From Lachnospiraceae bacterium (GTDB lineage Bacteria > Bacillota > Clostridia > Lachnospirales > Lachnospiraceae): a stretch of DNA of 64,000 nt. A program made the translations under genes and the position numbers. The stretch is from positions 186,001 through 250,000 of the forward strand of contig JAFSIS010000070.1 of NCBI GenBank assembly GCA_017439665.1. The letters are read 5' to 3'. The first letter of the stretch is position 1. The number at the start of each line of letters is the position of its first letter. A model generated the notes under the pieces. That model worked only from the letters and a program-made list of their open reading frames with translations, ran no database searches and had not been told where the DNA came from. Below, piece after piece: positions 53,038 to 61,876 of the stretch.

Positions 53038-53916
53038 ATGAAAATAGCAATATTATATATAGCAATAGGGCAGTATACAGTATTTTTTGATTCCTTTTTT
53101 CGGAGCTGTCAAAAATTTTTTATGCCTGATTCTGAAAAGATGTACTTTGTTTTTTCAGACAAAGAGGATGAAAGCTTTACGCATGAGAATGTAAAGGTTT
53201 ATAAAGTAGAAGATATGGGATGGCCGGATAATACATTGAAAAGATTTCATATGTTTACTTCTATAGAAGAAGAATTATGTGAATATAGTTATTGTTTCTT
53301 TTTTAATGCGAATTTAGAATTCAAAGAGAAGGTTGTAGAAAAAATTCTGCCAAAACAGGGGATAGTAGTTGTACAACACCCTGGATATTATAATAAGCAT
53401 ATCAAAACTTTTCCATATGATCATAATCCAGAGAGTTTGGCCTATATTCCTCAAGGGAGAGGAAAAGTTTATGTATGTGGTGGTGTGAATGGTGGATGTA
53501 CAAAAGAATATCTTGATATGTGTAAGGTTTTAAAGGAACGAGTGGATTTGGATTATCAGAATGGAGTTATTGCTCGTTGGCATGATGAATCCCATCTCAA
53601 TCGGTTTATCTTTGATTTAAAAGGAGAAAAATATGTAATCTGGCATCCGGGGTTTTGTTATCCGGATTTTTACCGTATGCCCTTCCCAGATATCTGTCAT
53701 TTGAAAGATAAAAATTATTATATAGATGTTCCTATTCAGAAAAAAGAAAAATTGCCGCTAATATTAAAGCTATATCTTAACTTTTTCTCCAAACAAAATT
53801 TTAAAAATTTGAGAATTCGATATTTTAAAAAAAGATATTTTGAGCTAAAACAAGAGGGGAAAGATTTAGGATATTTTCCGGATAAGGCCGCACGATGTGC
53901 AGATAAAAAGAGGTGA
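53038..53916 (+). CDS. Glycosyltransferase family 6 protein (ABO/alpha-1,3-GalT family)
   Basis: 292 residues. The diagnostic GT6 block WHDESHLNRF starts at W181, virtually the same as in mammalian ABO and alpha-1,3-galactosyltransferases. VCGGVNGGCTKEYL near 145-158 corresponds to the GGFFGG acceptor loop. The metal site DxD of the animal enzymes is replaced by NAN at 90-92, as known for bacterial GT6 proteins, which work without metal. Members add Gal or GalNAc alpha-1,3, the bacterial ones preferring Fuc-alpha-1,2-Gal acceptors. TGGAGA precedes the ATG. Gal or GalNAc specificity cannot be decided by eye. Confidence 0.93.
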   Translation: MKIAILYIAIGQYTVFFDSFFRSCQKFFMPDSEKMYFVFSDKEDESFTHENVKVYKVEDMGWPDNTLKRFHMFTSIEEELCEYSYCFFFNANLEFKEKVVEKILPKQGIVVVQHPGYYNKHIKTFPYDHNPESLAYIPQGRGKVYVCGGVNGGCTKEYLDMCKVLKERVDLDYQNGVIARWHDESHLNRFIFDLKGEKYVIWHPGFCYPDFYRMPFPDICHLKDKNYYIDVPIQKKEKLPLILKLYLNFFSKQNFKNLRIRYFKKRYFELKQEGKDLGYFPDKAARCADKKR

Positions 53917-53919
53917 AAA

Positions 53920-54930
53920 GTGGATCTAATATCAGTTATAGTGCCTGTTTATAATATCGATAAATACATTCGACGCTGTGTTGAGTCAATAGTAAAGCAG
54001 ACCTATCAGAACCTTCAGATTATATTGGTAGATGATGGATCGACTGATCAGTCGGGAAAGATATGTGATGAGCTGGCCAGATGTGATACTAGGATTATGG
54101 TAATTCATCAAAAAAATAATGGAGCATCAGGAGCAAGAAATGCTGGAATTTTGCACGCAGAAGGGAGATATATAGGATTTGTTGATGGTGATGACTATAT
54201 TGAAAAAGAGATGTATGAATGCCTGTATAGTGCTGCTATAGCGCATAAAGCAGACATAGCCTCCTGTGGTTATTATGAGGAAACGGGTGATCAAATTGAA
54301 ATAATGTGCTGTTCTGCATCTACAATAGCTTTAAAAAAAGAAGAGGCATATCGTGCATTATTTGAAAGAAAATCATCTATTGGATGTTCTTGCTGTAATA
54401 AGCTGTTTGATAGGACACTATTTGAGAAAGAAATATTTACTGTTGGGATACAGGGAGAAGATATTGAATTATTATATCGAATTTTACACCATATAAAGAG
54501 GGTTGTATGTGTAAATACAGTAGGGTATCATTATGCCCATAGAGAAGGAAGTACAACTACATGCCCATTCAATATTCGTTATATGGATGTTGTCAATATC
54601 AGCGAAAAAATCATACAGTTTATAAGGGATAATTACCCAGAATTATTATTGGAAGCATATGCTTATCAGTTACCGTGGATTATAGGCGGAATAATAGGAA
54701 TAAACGAATCACCGGAAAGAAAAAAGTATAGTAAAGAAAAAAAATATCTTGCCAGAATAATCAGAAAAAGATTAAAAATTTATTTTAAATGCAGGAATAT
54801 CTATCTTGGAAGCTGGATTATGTTGTGGGGAGCAGTATTAAACATTTCCTTGCCAGTTCAAAAGTGTTTGAATATAGGGGTTAAGGTATACCAAAATACG
54901 TTAAAAAAGTTAATCATAAAGAAAGTGTGA
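53920..54930 (+). CDS. Glycosyltransferase family 2 protein
   Basis: 336 residues from GTG with GAGGTG upstream. SVIVPVYNIDKYIRRCVES, VDDGSTDQSG and FVDGDDYIE near 87-95 form a complete GT2 catalytic core. The C-terminal half is helical and basic with one possible membrane-touching segment near 290. It follows the GT6 gene by 3 bases and overlaps the next as GTGA, so it belongs to the same assembly set. Confidence 0.94.
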   Translation: MDLISVIVPVYNIDKYIRRCVESIVKQTYQNLQIILVDDGSTDQSGKICDELARCDTRIMVIHQKNNGASGARNAGILHAEGRYIGFVDGDDYIEKEMYECLYSAAIAHKADIASCGYYEETGDQIEIMCCSASTIALKKEEAYRALFERKSSIGCSCCNKLFDRTLFEKEIFTVGIQGEDIELLYRILHHIKRVVCVNTVGYHYAHREGSTTTCPFNIRYMDVVNISEKIIQFIRDNYPELLLEAYAYQLPWIIGGIIGINESPERKKYSKEKKYLARIIRKRLKIYFKCRNIYLGSWIMLWGAVLNISLPVQKCLNIGVKVYQNTLKKLIIKKV

Positions 54931-56306
54931 AGCAATTGAAGGTACACGATTTTATATTGGTCTATGAGCATAAAATTAGAGAACTTGAAAGCTTGTGTTT
55001 GCTGAAAATGGAGCTTGAGAAGAGAGGGTATTCTGTTCTTATTAAATGTTTGCATGCCCAGGAGATTTATTTTACTCAAAATCGGATCTGTAAGCCGAAA
55101 TATTTTGCTAAAGTTTTGGGTGTTTTTGCAGGTTACGATACATATACCTTGAGGATATGTGTGCAAAACTGTATTGCTTTTGATAAGATAATCAATTTGC
55201 AATGGGAGCAGATGATTTCCAGAGAACAGGAGGAGAAAGACAGTTTTCAGACTCCTAAGGAATTGGCAAAAGAGATCGTTCATCTGTCATGGGGAGAGCG
55301 AAATGTTGAGCGACTGGTTAATGTTGCCCAGATTGACAGGAAAAAGGTGATAAAATGTGGGAATATATCCCTCGATATGTTAAAAGAGGAATTTGGTGCC
55401 TACTATTTAAGCAGGGATGCAATATGTGAACAATATGGTTTTTCAAAAGAGAAAAAAATCTGTACTCTTTTTGCCAGTTTTGGCTTCACTAATTATACAG
55501 AAGAAGAACTGGAAATCGTGCGAAAAAGAATGGGTGATGAGAAGGTGAAAATGGTTGAAAATGCCACTATAGCTCAAAAAGAGGTGTTGAATTGGTTAAA
55601 AAAAGCAGCAGCTAAGTATCCTGAGTATATTTTTATTTATCGTCCACATCCTGGTGAGAGACTTCCCACTGTATTGAAAGAAATGGAAGAGTTACTCAAT
55701 TTTTATGTTATCAGTGACTATTCCTCCAAACAGTGGATTTTTGTCAGTGATTTTATGTTTTCCTGGCATAGTACAGTAATCGTAGAAGCATTCCTCGCAG
55801 GCAAAACATGCTATTCTCTGGAGCCGGTTTCTTACATCAGGTCCCAGGACTGTGTTGTATTTGAGGGAATGCGGCCAATTGAAGATTATGATACCGTTGA
55901 AAAAATATTGTCGGGTGAAGTAATAGATAATTGTTTGAATGCAGAACTTGTATATCAGTATTTTGGTGACAAGGATGAACGATACAGTTTTGAAAAGGTG
56001 GCAGATGCTTTTGAAAAGGTGTACCATGAAGAATTTTATTCCTTAAAGGATATAGTTAGCCACTATGATTTATATACTAAAGTCTATAAGACGATAAAGG
56101 AACGAATATGGGCAAATCCTATTATAAATAGTATCTATTGGTTATATGTAGACTTTTTTTCAAGATATGATTTTTTACAAAAGCGAAGCCTGTCTTCGCA
56201 GGTATATGCTAAGTATAAGATAATCAAAGAAACTGAAGTGGCATCAGAGGAAGAAATAGAAAAAATACAGGACAAGTTCTCAAAGATATTAAAAGGTAAA
56301 AAATAA
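54927..56306 (+). CDS. Surface carbohydrate biosynthesis protein, GT-B-like
   Basis: 459 residues from GTG overlapping the previous stop. VHDFILVYEHKIRELESLCL at the start, ERNVERLVNVAQ, VIKCGNISLDMLKEEFG (about 141-155), FIYRPHPGE near 234-242 and FMFSWHSTVIVEAFLAGKTC near 275-294 describe a GT-B protein of the surface-carbohydrate group often found next to nonulosonate genes; CDP-glycerol transferase-like proteins share the RPHP block. As the legionaminate module starts at the next gene, it may transfer the nonulosonic acid (inference). Confidence 0.75.
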   Translation: MKQLKVHDFILVYEHKIRELESLCLLKMELEKRGYSVLIKCLHAQEIYFTQNRICKPKYFAKVLGVFAGYDTYTLRICVQNCIAFDKIINLQWEQMISREQEEKDSFQTPKELAKEIVHLSWGERNVERLVNVAQIDRKKVIKCGNISLDMLKEEFGAYYLSRDAICEQYGFSKEKKICTLFASFGFTNYTEEELEIVRKRMGDEKVKMVENATIAQKEVLNWLKKAAAKYPEYIFIYRPHPGERLPTVLKEMEELLNFYVISDYSSKQWIFVSDFMFSWHSTVIVEAFLAGKTCYSLEPVSYIRSQDCVVFEGMRPIEDYDTVEKILSGEVIDNCLNAELVYQYFGDKDERYSFEKVADAFEKVYHEEFYSLKDIVSHYDLYTKVYKTIKERIWANPIINSIYWLYVDFFSRYDFLQKRSLSSQVYAKYKIIKETEVASEEEIEKIQDKFSKILKGKK

Positions 56307-56307
56307 G

Positions 56308-57288
56308 ATGAAAAAAATATTAGTCACCGGTTCAGATGGGTTTATCGGAAGCCATTTGACTGAAGAATTAGTAAAAGCAGGATATAAAGTAAAGGCATTC
56401 GTATATTATAATTCCTTTAATACTTGGGGATGGCTGGATAGTCTTCCCAAAGAAACAATGGAATCTGTGGAAGTGTTTCAGGGGGATGTCCGGGATCCAT
56501 ATGGTGTAAAAGAAGCTATGAAAGGCTGTGATGCTGTATCCCATTTGGCAGCATTGATTGCGATACCATTTAGCTACCATTCACCGGATGCATATGTAGA
56601 TACCAATATTAAGGGAACTCTGAACATATTGCAGGCTGCAAGGGAACTGGATATCAGCCGTGTTCTCATAACATCTACATCAGAGGTGTACGGAACAGCA
56701 CAGTATGTTCCTATTGATGAAAAGCATCCCTTTCAGGGGCAGTCACCATATTCAGCAACTAAAATAGGAGCAGACAGACTGGCAGAATCTTTTTACCGCT
56801 CCTTTAATCTGCCGGTTACAATTGTCCGGCCTTTTAATACCTATGGCCCCAGACAATCAGCGCGAGCTGTTATCCCTACAATTATTATGCAGCTTCTCAG
56901 TGGAAAGGAAGAAATTCAGCTGGGCTCATTGACCCCTACGAGGGATTTTAATTATGTAAAAGATACAGCCAGAGGATTTATTGAGATATATAAAAGTCAG
57001 AGCACCATTGGGGAAGAAATCAATATTGCTACCGGCCAAGAAATTTCCATTGGAAAATTAGCAGAAGAATTAATTGCGCAGATTAATCCAAAGGCGAAAA
57101 TTATCTGTGATGAACAGAGGCTACGTCCGGAAAAAAGTGAAGTCAACCGTTTACTCGGATGCAATAAAAAAATTACAAATCTGACAGATTGGAAACCTCA
57201 GTATACGTTTGAACAGGGGGTGGCTGAGACAATAGCGTTTTTAAAAGAAAATTTATCTAAATACAAAACAGATATATATAATTTATAG
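56308..57288 (+). CDS. legB: NAD-dependent 4,6-dehydratase (LegB-like, SDR family)
   Basis: 326 residues. Extended SDR fold: GSDGFIG at 8-14 binds NAD, the catalytic Y148-x3-K152 is in PYSATK, and TSTSEVYG supplies Ser/Thr and Glu of the dehydratase subtype. RPFNTYGPRQSARAVIP near 169-185 is characteristic of LegB/PseB-neighbouring dehydratases. It would convert GDP- or UDP-GlcNAc to the 4-keto-6-deoxy sugar, the first committed step to legionaminic acid. The PtmE homologue right after it favours the GDP route. The sequence does not rule out a related UDP-sugar dehydratase. Confidence 0.87.
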   Translation: MKKILVTGSDGFIGSHLTEELVKAGYKVKAFVYYNSFNTWGWLDSLPKETMESVEVFQGDVRDPYGVKEAMKGCDAVSHLAALIAIPFSYHSPDAYVDTNIKGTLNILQAARELDISRVLITSTSEVYGTAQYVPIDEKHPFQGQSPYSATKIGADRLAESFYRSFNLPVTIVRPFNTYGPRQSARAVIPTIIMQLLSGKEEIQLGSLTPTRDFNYVKDTARGFIEIYKSQSTIGEEINIATGQEISIGKLAEELIAQINPKAKIICDEQRLRPEKSEVNRLLGCNKKITNLTDWKPQYTFEQGVAETIAFLKENLSKYKTDIYNL

Positions 57289-57337
57289 ATAGTATAATTT
57301 TGATTTTGAAAGCGAAAATTGTCAGGGGATAAAGTAA

Positions 57338-58381
57338 ATGAAGCTGGATAAATACTGTGTTACTTCGGAAGTATCTATTCTGGAGGCAATGAAAAAAATA
57401 AATAATAATGCCAAAGGTATTATTTACATTACGGAAAAGGGTAAGGCCATTGGCGTTGTTACGGATGGGGATATCAGAAGATATATTTTATCTAAAGGGG
57501 ATTTGGAGAATAGTATCCATGTAATTATGAATAAATCTTTCATATGGCTTCCAAGGGGAAAAGAAGAATCTGCTCAAGCCACCATGGTGGAAAAAGGAAT
57601 ATCCTCTTTACCTGTTTTAGATGAAAATCATCAAATCATTAGATTATACTTTAGAAATGAGCGGGTTAAAGAAGAGAAGAGTAAGTTAAATATTCCTGTA
57701 GTTATTATGGCAGGAGGAGAGGGAACACGCTTACATCCATATACACAGATACTACCTAAGCCGCTTATCCCTATAGGGAACAGTACTATTACTGAGCATA
57801 TTATGGAAAGATTTTCCGAGTATGGTTGTAATGACTTTACCATGATCGTTAATTATAAGAAAAATTTTATCAAGTCATATTTTTTGGATTATGATTGCAA
57901 GTATAATGTCAGCTTTGTAGATGAAGAAAAGTTTTTGGGGACGGGTGGAGGTTTAAAGCTTTTAGAACTAAAGTATGGCTCTACCTTTTTTATGACCAAT
58001 TGTGATATTCTTGTTGAAGGCGATTATTCTCAAATTTTGGATTATCATAAGAAGAATAATAACCTGATCACTATGGTATGTGCGGTGAAAAATGTAATGA
58101 TTCCCTATGGAACGGTGGAGGTGAACGAAGAAGGAAAGGTAACAGGATTAAAGGAAAAACCTAAAATGTCTTTTATTACCAATACAGGGATGTATGTTTT
58201 AGAACCGGAATTTATTCATCGGATACCGGAGAATACTTTTATCCATATTACAGACTTAATTCAACAATGCATTGATGAGGGAGAGAATGTAGGTGTTTAT
58301 AAAATTGATGAAGAAAACTGGATGGATATGGGGCAACTGGAAGAGCTTGAAAAAATGAAACGAAAATTAAATGTAGAGTGA
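57338..58381 (+). CDS. ptmE: CBS-domain nucleotidyltransferase (PtmE-like, GDP-GlcN synthesis)
   Basis: 347 residues. Two CBS motifs fill about 1-115 (GVVTDGDIRRYIL near 41-53, SSLPVLDENHQIIRLY near 89-104). A sugar nucleotidyltransferase domain follows from about 120: VIMAGGEGTRLHPYTQILPK, then FLGTGGGLKLLE, then MTNCDILVEGDY. This order matches PtmE/LegX, which joins GlcN-1-phosphate to GTP for the GDP-based legionaminic acid route of Campylobacter. CAGGGG precedes the ATG. The CBS pair may sense nucleotides. Confidence 0.9.
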   Translation: MKLDKYCVTSEVSILEAMKKINNNAKGIIYITEKGKAIGVVTDGDIRRYILSKGDLENSIHVIMNKSFIWLPRGKEESAQATMVEKGISSLPVLDENHQIIRLYFRNERVKEEKSKLNIPVVIMAGGEGTRLHPYTQILPKPLIPIGNSTITEHIMERFSEYGCNDFTMIVNYKKNFIKSYFLDYDCKYNVSFVDEEKFLGTGGGLKLLELKYGSTFFMTNCDILVEGDYSQILDYHKKNNNLITMVCAVKNVMIPYGTVEVNEEGKVTGLKEKPKMSFITNTGMYVLEPEFIHRIPENTFIHITDLIQQCIDEGENVGVYKIDEENWMDMGQLEELEKMKRKLNVE

Positions 58382-58425
58382 TATATAAATAAGAAAATTG
58401 GCTGATATAAATATAGGAGTTAATT

Positions 58426-60204
58426 ATGCAACAGATTGAAAAGTTTTCAGTGCTCTGGAATAAATTTCAGACAATACTCTCTACCTCACAAAAAAAATGG
58501 GGAATAGTTATTTTTCTCATGTCGATTATGGGCGCTATAGTGGAAACATTAGGAGTGTCAGTAATCCTCCCTTTGGTGCAGGTTATGCTGGATCCGAATC
58601 AACTTTTGGAGATTCCTGTTATTAAAGAAATATTTTATTTTACAGGAGTTTCTGATACAAATCAAATGATGATAGTAGTAGCAATAGCAGTTATAATGGT
58701 GTACATTATTAAAAATATCTATATGGCCATACTATCTTATGCACGTGCAAGATACTCCACTAAGGTTCAGCGGGAATTATCAATTCGAATGATGCATTCT
58801 TATATTAAAAGAGGGTATCCATTCTTCAGGGTAAATAATACAGCCACTCTGCTCCGGGGAAGTAATGGGGCGATGGTAGGTGTTTATAGTGTAATCTATA
58901 ATTTTATGCGGATAGTTGCTGAAGCACTTACAATGTTATGTATATTAATATTTATCGTATATACAGATTGGAAGATGGCTGTCAGTATGATTGGTTTGGT
59001 TGGTCTGTGCCTGTTGATCATTTTATTTTTTTTCAAGGGAATTATGCAAAAAGAGGGAGAAAAATATCATTTCTATACGAAGCTGGTACACCAGTGGTCA
59101 TTGCAGCTTTTTTCTGGAATCAAAGAAGTATTGGTTTTGAAAAGAGAGGATTTTTTTGTTAAGAATTATGAAAAGGCATATGCGAATCAACAGAATGCTC
59201 AGATAAAACAGACTGTGGCAGCAGAAACACCTGCATATATTATTGAAGGAACATGCATTGTAGGAATCATTATAGCAGTTTGTATACGCGTGGGGGGAAT
59301 GGAAACACCTGCAGAATATTTTCCACAACTAGCTTCTTTTGCAGTAGCTGCATTTCGGCTCCTTCCTTCTATCGGCAGAGTGTCGTCATATTTTAATGGA
59401 TGTATATTTTATCTTCCAGCAGTAGAAGAAGTGTATGAAAATATTGTAGAGGCTCAGAAGTATGAGGCGGATAATACAATTAAAAAGATAGATGAGGGAG
59501 CAGATATAAATAATCTCTCTTTTGAAAAAGAAATAAAGATTCAGAATATTGTCTGGAAATACCCGGATGGAAAAGAAAATGTTTTGGATCATATTTCGTT
59601 AACAATAAAAAAAGGAGAATCTGTTGCTTTTGTAGGTTCATCCGGTTCAGGAAAGAGTACATTAGCGGATATCATCCTGGGGCTATTTTTGCCTCAGGAA
59701 GGGGAGATATTGATTGATGGGATCAATGTAGTCAATAATCGTAGGGTTCTCTCAAGAATAATCAGCTTTGTGCCTCAAAATGTTTATTTGATCGATGATA
59801 CCATTCGTCGAAATATTGCTTTTGGTATTGAGGACACGGAAATTATGGAAGAAGCTGTGTGGTCGGCCTTGGAGCAAGCACAGATGAAAAGCTTTGTTGA
59901 GGGGCTTCCAGATGGAGTGGATACAATTGTAGGGGAGCGGGGAGTACGATTTTCAGGTGGACAGACACAGCGTCTGGCTATTGCAAGAGCACTTTATACC
60001 AATCCGGATATTTTGGTTCTTGATGAAGCTACATCAGCACTGGATGCAGAAACAGAAACTGCTGTAATGGAAGCGATTGAAGAAATGCAGGGGCAAAAAA
60101 CACTTATTATAATTGCACACAGGCTATCAACAATAAGAAACTGTGACTGCATATATGAGATAGCAGGTGGTAAGATTATCAGGCGGCAATACGAGGAGCT
60201 GTAA
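58426..60204 (+). CDS. ABC transporter ATP-binding protein/permease (PglK-type flippase)
   Basis: 592 residues, the third exporter of this type. Membrane domain about 1-340. Walker A GSSGSGKST at 404-412, signature SGGQTQR from 510, Walker B ILVLDEATSALD and His loop AHRLS are intact. It interrupts the nonulosonate genes between ptmE and neuD and may flip the oligosaccharide that carries this sugar. GGAG lies before the ATG. It is clearly diverged from the other two, so it was not recently duplicated in place. Confidence 0.92.
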   Translation: MQQIEKFSVLWNKFQTILSTSQKKWGIVIFLMSIMGAIVETLGVSVILPLVQVMLDPNQLLEIPVIKEIFYFTGVSDTNQMMIVVAIAVIMVYIIKNIYMAILSYARARYSTKVQRELSIRMMHSYIKRGYPFFRVNNTATLLRGSNGAMVGVYSVIYNFMRIVAEALTMLCILIFIVYTDWKMAVSMIGLVGLCLLIILFFFKGIMQKEGEKYHFYTKLVHQWSLQLFSGIKEVLVLKREDFFVKNYEKAYANQQNAQIKQTVAAETPAYIIEGTCIVGIIIAVCIRVGGMETPAEYFPQLASFAVAAFRLLPSIGRVSSYFNGCIFYLPAVEEVYENIVEAQKYEADNTIKKIDEGADINNLSFEKEIKIQNIVWKYPDGKENVLDHISLTIKKGESVAFVGSSGSGKSTLADIILGLFLPQEGEILIDGINVVNNRRVLSRIISFVPQNVYLIDDTIRRNIAFGIEDTEIMEEAVWSALEQAQMKSFVEGLPDGVDTIVGERGVRFSGGQTQRLAIARALYTNPDILVLDEATSALDAETETAVMEAIEEMQGQKTLIIIAHRLSTIRNCDCIYEIAGGKIIRRQYEEL

Positions 60205-60267
60205 ATAGAAATAATGCTAGAATAACTAAGAAAGAGCATGGAGTGTGTTAAAAATTACACGTAACAT

Positions 60268-60885
60268 ATGGAAAAAATTATTATTTTAGGTATGGGTGGA
60301 CATGCCAAAAGTGTGGCAGATACAATTGAGCGCCAAAGTCTTTATGAGATATATGGATTTGTGGTAAACGAAAAGCTAGCTGATATTGAGCAATATCATT
60401 ATCCTGTGGTAGGGAGTGATGGTGACCTGCAAAAATTGTTCATGAATGGAATAAAGCATGTTGCTATGGGAATAGGTTTTTTGGGAAAAAGTAGGCTAAG
60501 AGAAAGACTGTATTTGCAGTTAAGAGAAATCGGATATTCTTTTCCCATAATTTGTGATCCGTCGGCAATAGTATCCCGATGTACGAGTATTGGTGAAGGG
60601 ACTTTTATCGGTAAAGGGGCAATTGTAAATGTATCAGCTCAAATTGGGAAGATGTGTATTCTTAATGCAGGTGCAATTATCGAGCATGACTGCCATGTAG
60701 GAGATTTTTCCCATGTCTCGGTAGGAACTGTCCTTTGTGGTGAAGTGAAGATAGGGAAAGAATCCTTTATTGGTGCAAATGCCACAGTAATTCAGGGAAG
60801 AAGGATAGGGGACAGCTGTATTGTAGGTGCTGGGGCAACAGTCAGAAAAGATATAGTAGAAAGTAGAACATTTATATATGAGTAA
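60268..60885 (+). CDS. neuD: Sugar O/N-acetyltransferase, NeuD family
   Basis: 205 residues. An N-terminal Rossmann-like strand with IILGMGGHAKSVADTI (about 4-19) binds substrate, and a hexapeptide beta-helix (about 90-195) contains IEHDCHVGDFSHV, with the catalytic His near 130, and SFIGANATVIQG. NeuD/PglD-type enzymes acetylate the amino group of a 4-amino sugar or O-acetylate sialic acid. In the legionaminic route the LegH step acetylates the 4-amino group, which would fit. No clear ribosome site precedes the ATG. The end overlaps neuB by 8 bases. Confidence 0.9.
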   Translation: MEKIIILGMGGHAKSVADTIERQSLYEIYGFVVNEKLADIEQYHYPVVGSDGDLQKLFMNGIKHVAMGIGFLGKSRLRERLYLQLREIGYSFPIICDPSAIVSRCTSIGEGTFIGKGAIVNVSAQIGKMCILNAGAIIEHDCHVGDFSHVSVGTVLCGEVKIGKESFIGANATVIQGRRIGDSCIVGAGATVRKDIVESRTFIYE

Positions 60886-61876
60886 TGTATTTATTATTGC
60901 AGAGGCGGGAGTAAATCATAATGGAGATTTAGACACAGCAAAGAAGCTTATCGATGCAGCTGCCTGTGCTGGGGTAGATGCAGTAAAATTTCAAACCTTC
61001 AGAGCAGATAGCCTGGTATCAGAAGATGCTCAAAAAGCAGATTATCAAATAGCTGCTACCAATAATACAGAAACTCAATATCAAATGCTCAAAAAGCTGG
61101 AATTATCAGAGACGATGCATAATATCTTAAAGGAATATTGTGCGCAAAAAGGGATACTATTCTTATCTACACCGTTTGATCTGGAAAGCATTGATTATCT
61201 AAATCAATTAGGTCTTCCCCTTATGAAGGTTCCTTCCGGAGAAATAACCAATTATCCGTATTTAAAAAAAATAGGACAAACTGGAAAGCCTGTAATCCTA
61301 TCGACTGGAATGGCAACGCTGGAAGAAGTAAAAGCTGCAGTAAAGGTTTTATGGGATAATGGAAGCAGGGAAATTACGGTATTGCATTGTAATACGGAAT
61401 ATCCGACACCTGTGCAGGATGTAAATCTTAAGGCGATGGATATTTTAAGACAAGAGCTGGGGGTTAAAGTTGGATATTCCGACCATACATTGGGAATCGA
61501 AATTCCTATTGCGGCAGTAGCCATGGGTGCAGTAGTTATTGAAAAACATTTTACTTTAAGCAGAAACTTAGAAGGGCCGGATCATAAGGCCAGTTTGGAG
61601 CCGCTGGAGCTTAAAGAGATGGTTGAAGCGATCCGTAATGTAGAAAAAGCATTTGGAACAGGGAAAAAAGTGCCTTCTGAGTCTGAAAAGAAAAATATTG
61701 AGGTTGCACGAAAGAGTATTGTAGCCAAAAGGGATATTGAAGAAGGCGAGATATTTTCAGAAGAAAATTTGACAGCTAAACGTCCGGGAAATGGGATATC
61801 ACCAATGCGCTGGGAGAATATTATCGGGAAAAAGGCAAGAAGAAGCTTTAGAAAAGATGAGTTGATCGAGGAATGA
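60878..61876 (+). CDS. neuB: N-acetylneuraminate/N,N'-diacetyllegionaminate synthase
   Basis: 332 residues. The TIM-barrel domain (about 1-260) has FIIAEAGVNHNGDLDTAKK and VDAVKFQTF, then LMKVPSGEITNYPYL, LSTGMATLEEV, LHCNTEYPTP and GYSDHTLGIE, all NeuB landmarks. The C-terminal SAF (antifreeze-like) domain covers about 275-332 with RKSIVAKRDIEEGE and NIIGKKARR. It condenses phosphoenolpyruvate with a 6-carbon amino sugar to the nine-carbon acid. With LegB and PtmE homologues nearby, legionaminic acid (LegI role) is more likely than sialic acid. The start overlaps neuD by 8 bases. Confidence 0.94.
   Translation: MSNVFIIAEAGVNHNGDLDTAKKLIDAAACAGVDAVKFQTFRADSLVSEDAQKADYQIAATNNTETQYQMLKKLELSETMHNILKEYCAQKGILFLSTPFDLESIDYLNQLGLPLMKVPSGEITNYPYLKKIGQTGKPVILSTGMATLEEVKAAVKVLWDNGSREITVLHCNTEYPTPVQDVNLKAMDILRQELGVKVGYSDHTLGIEIPIAAVAMGAVVIEKHFTLSRNLEGPDHKASLEPLELKEMVEAIRNVEKAFGTGKKVPSESEKKNIEVARKSIVAKRDIEEGEIFSEENLTAKRPGNGISPMRWENIIGKKARRSFRKDELIEE

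Noticed and set aside
45468-60204. Recent duplication of ABC exporter genes
   Set aside because: The three exporters share family motifs but differ throughout in sequence and codon use, so they are old paralogues or separate acquisitions.
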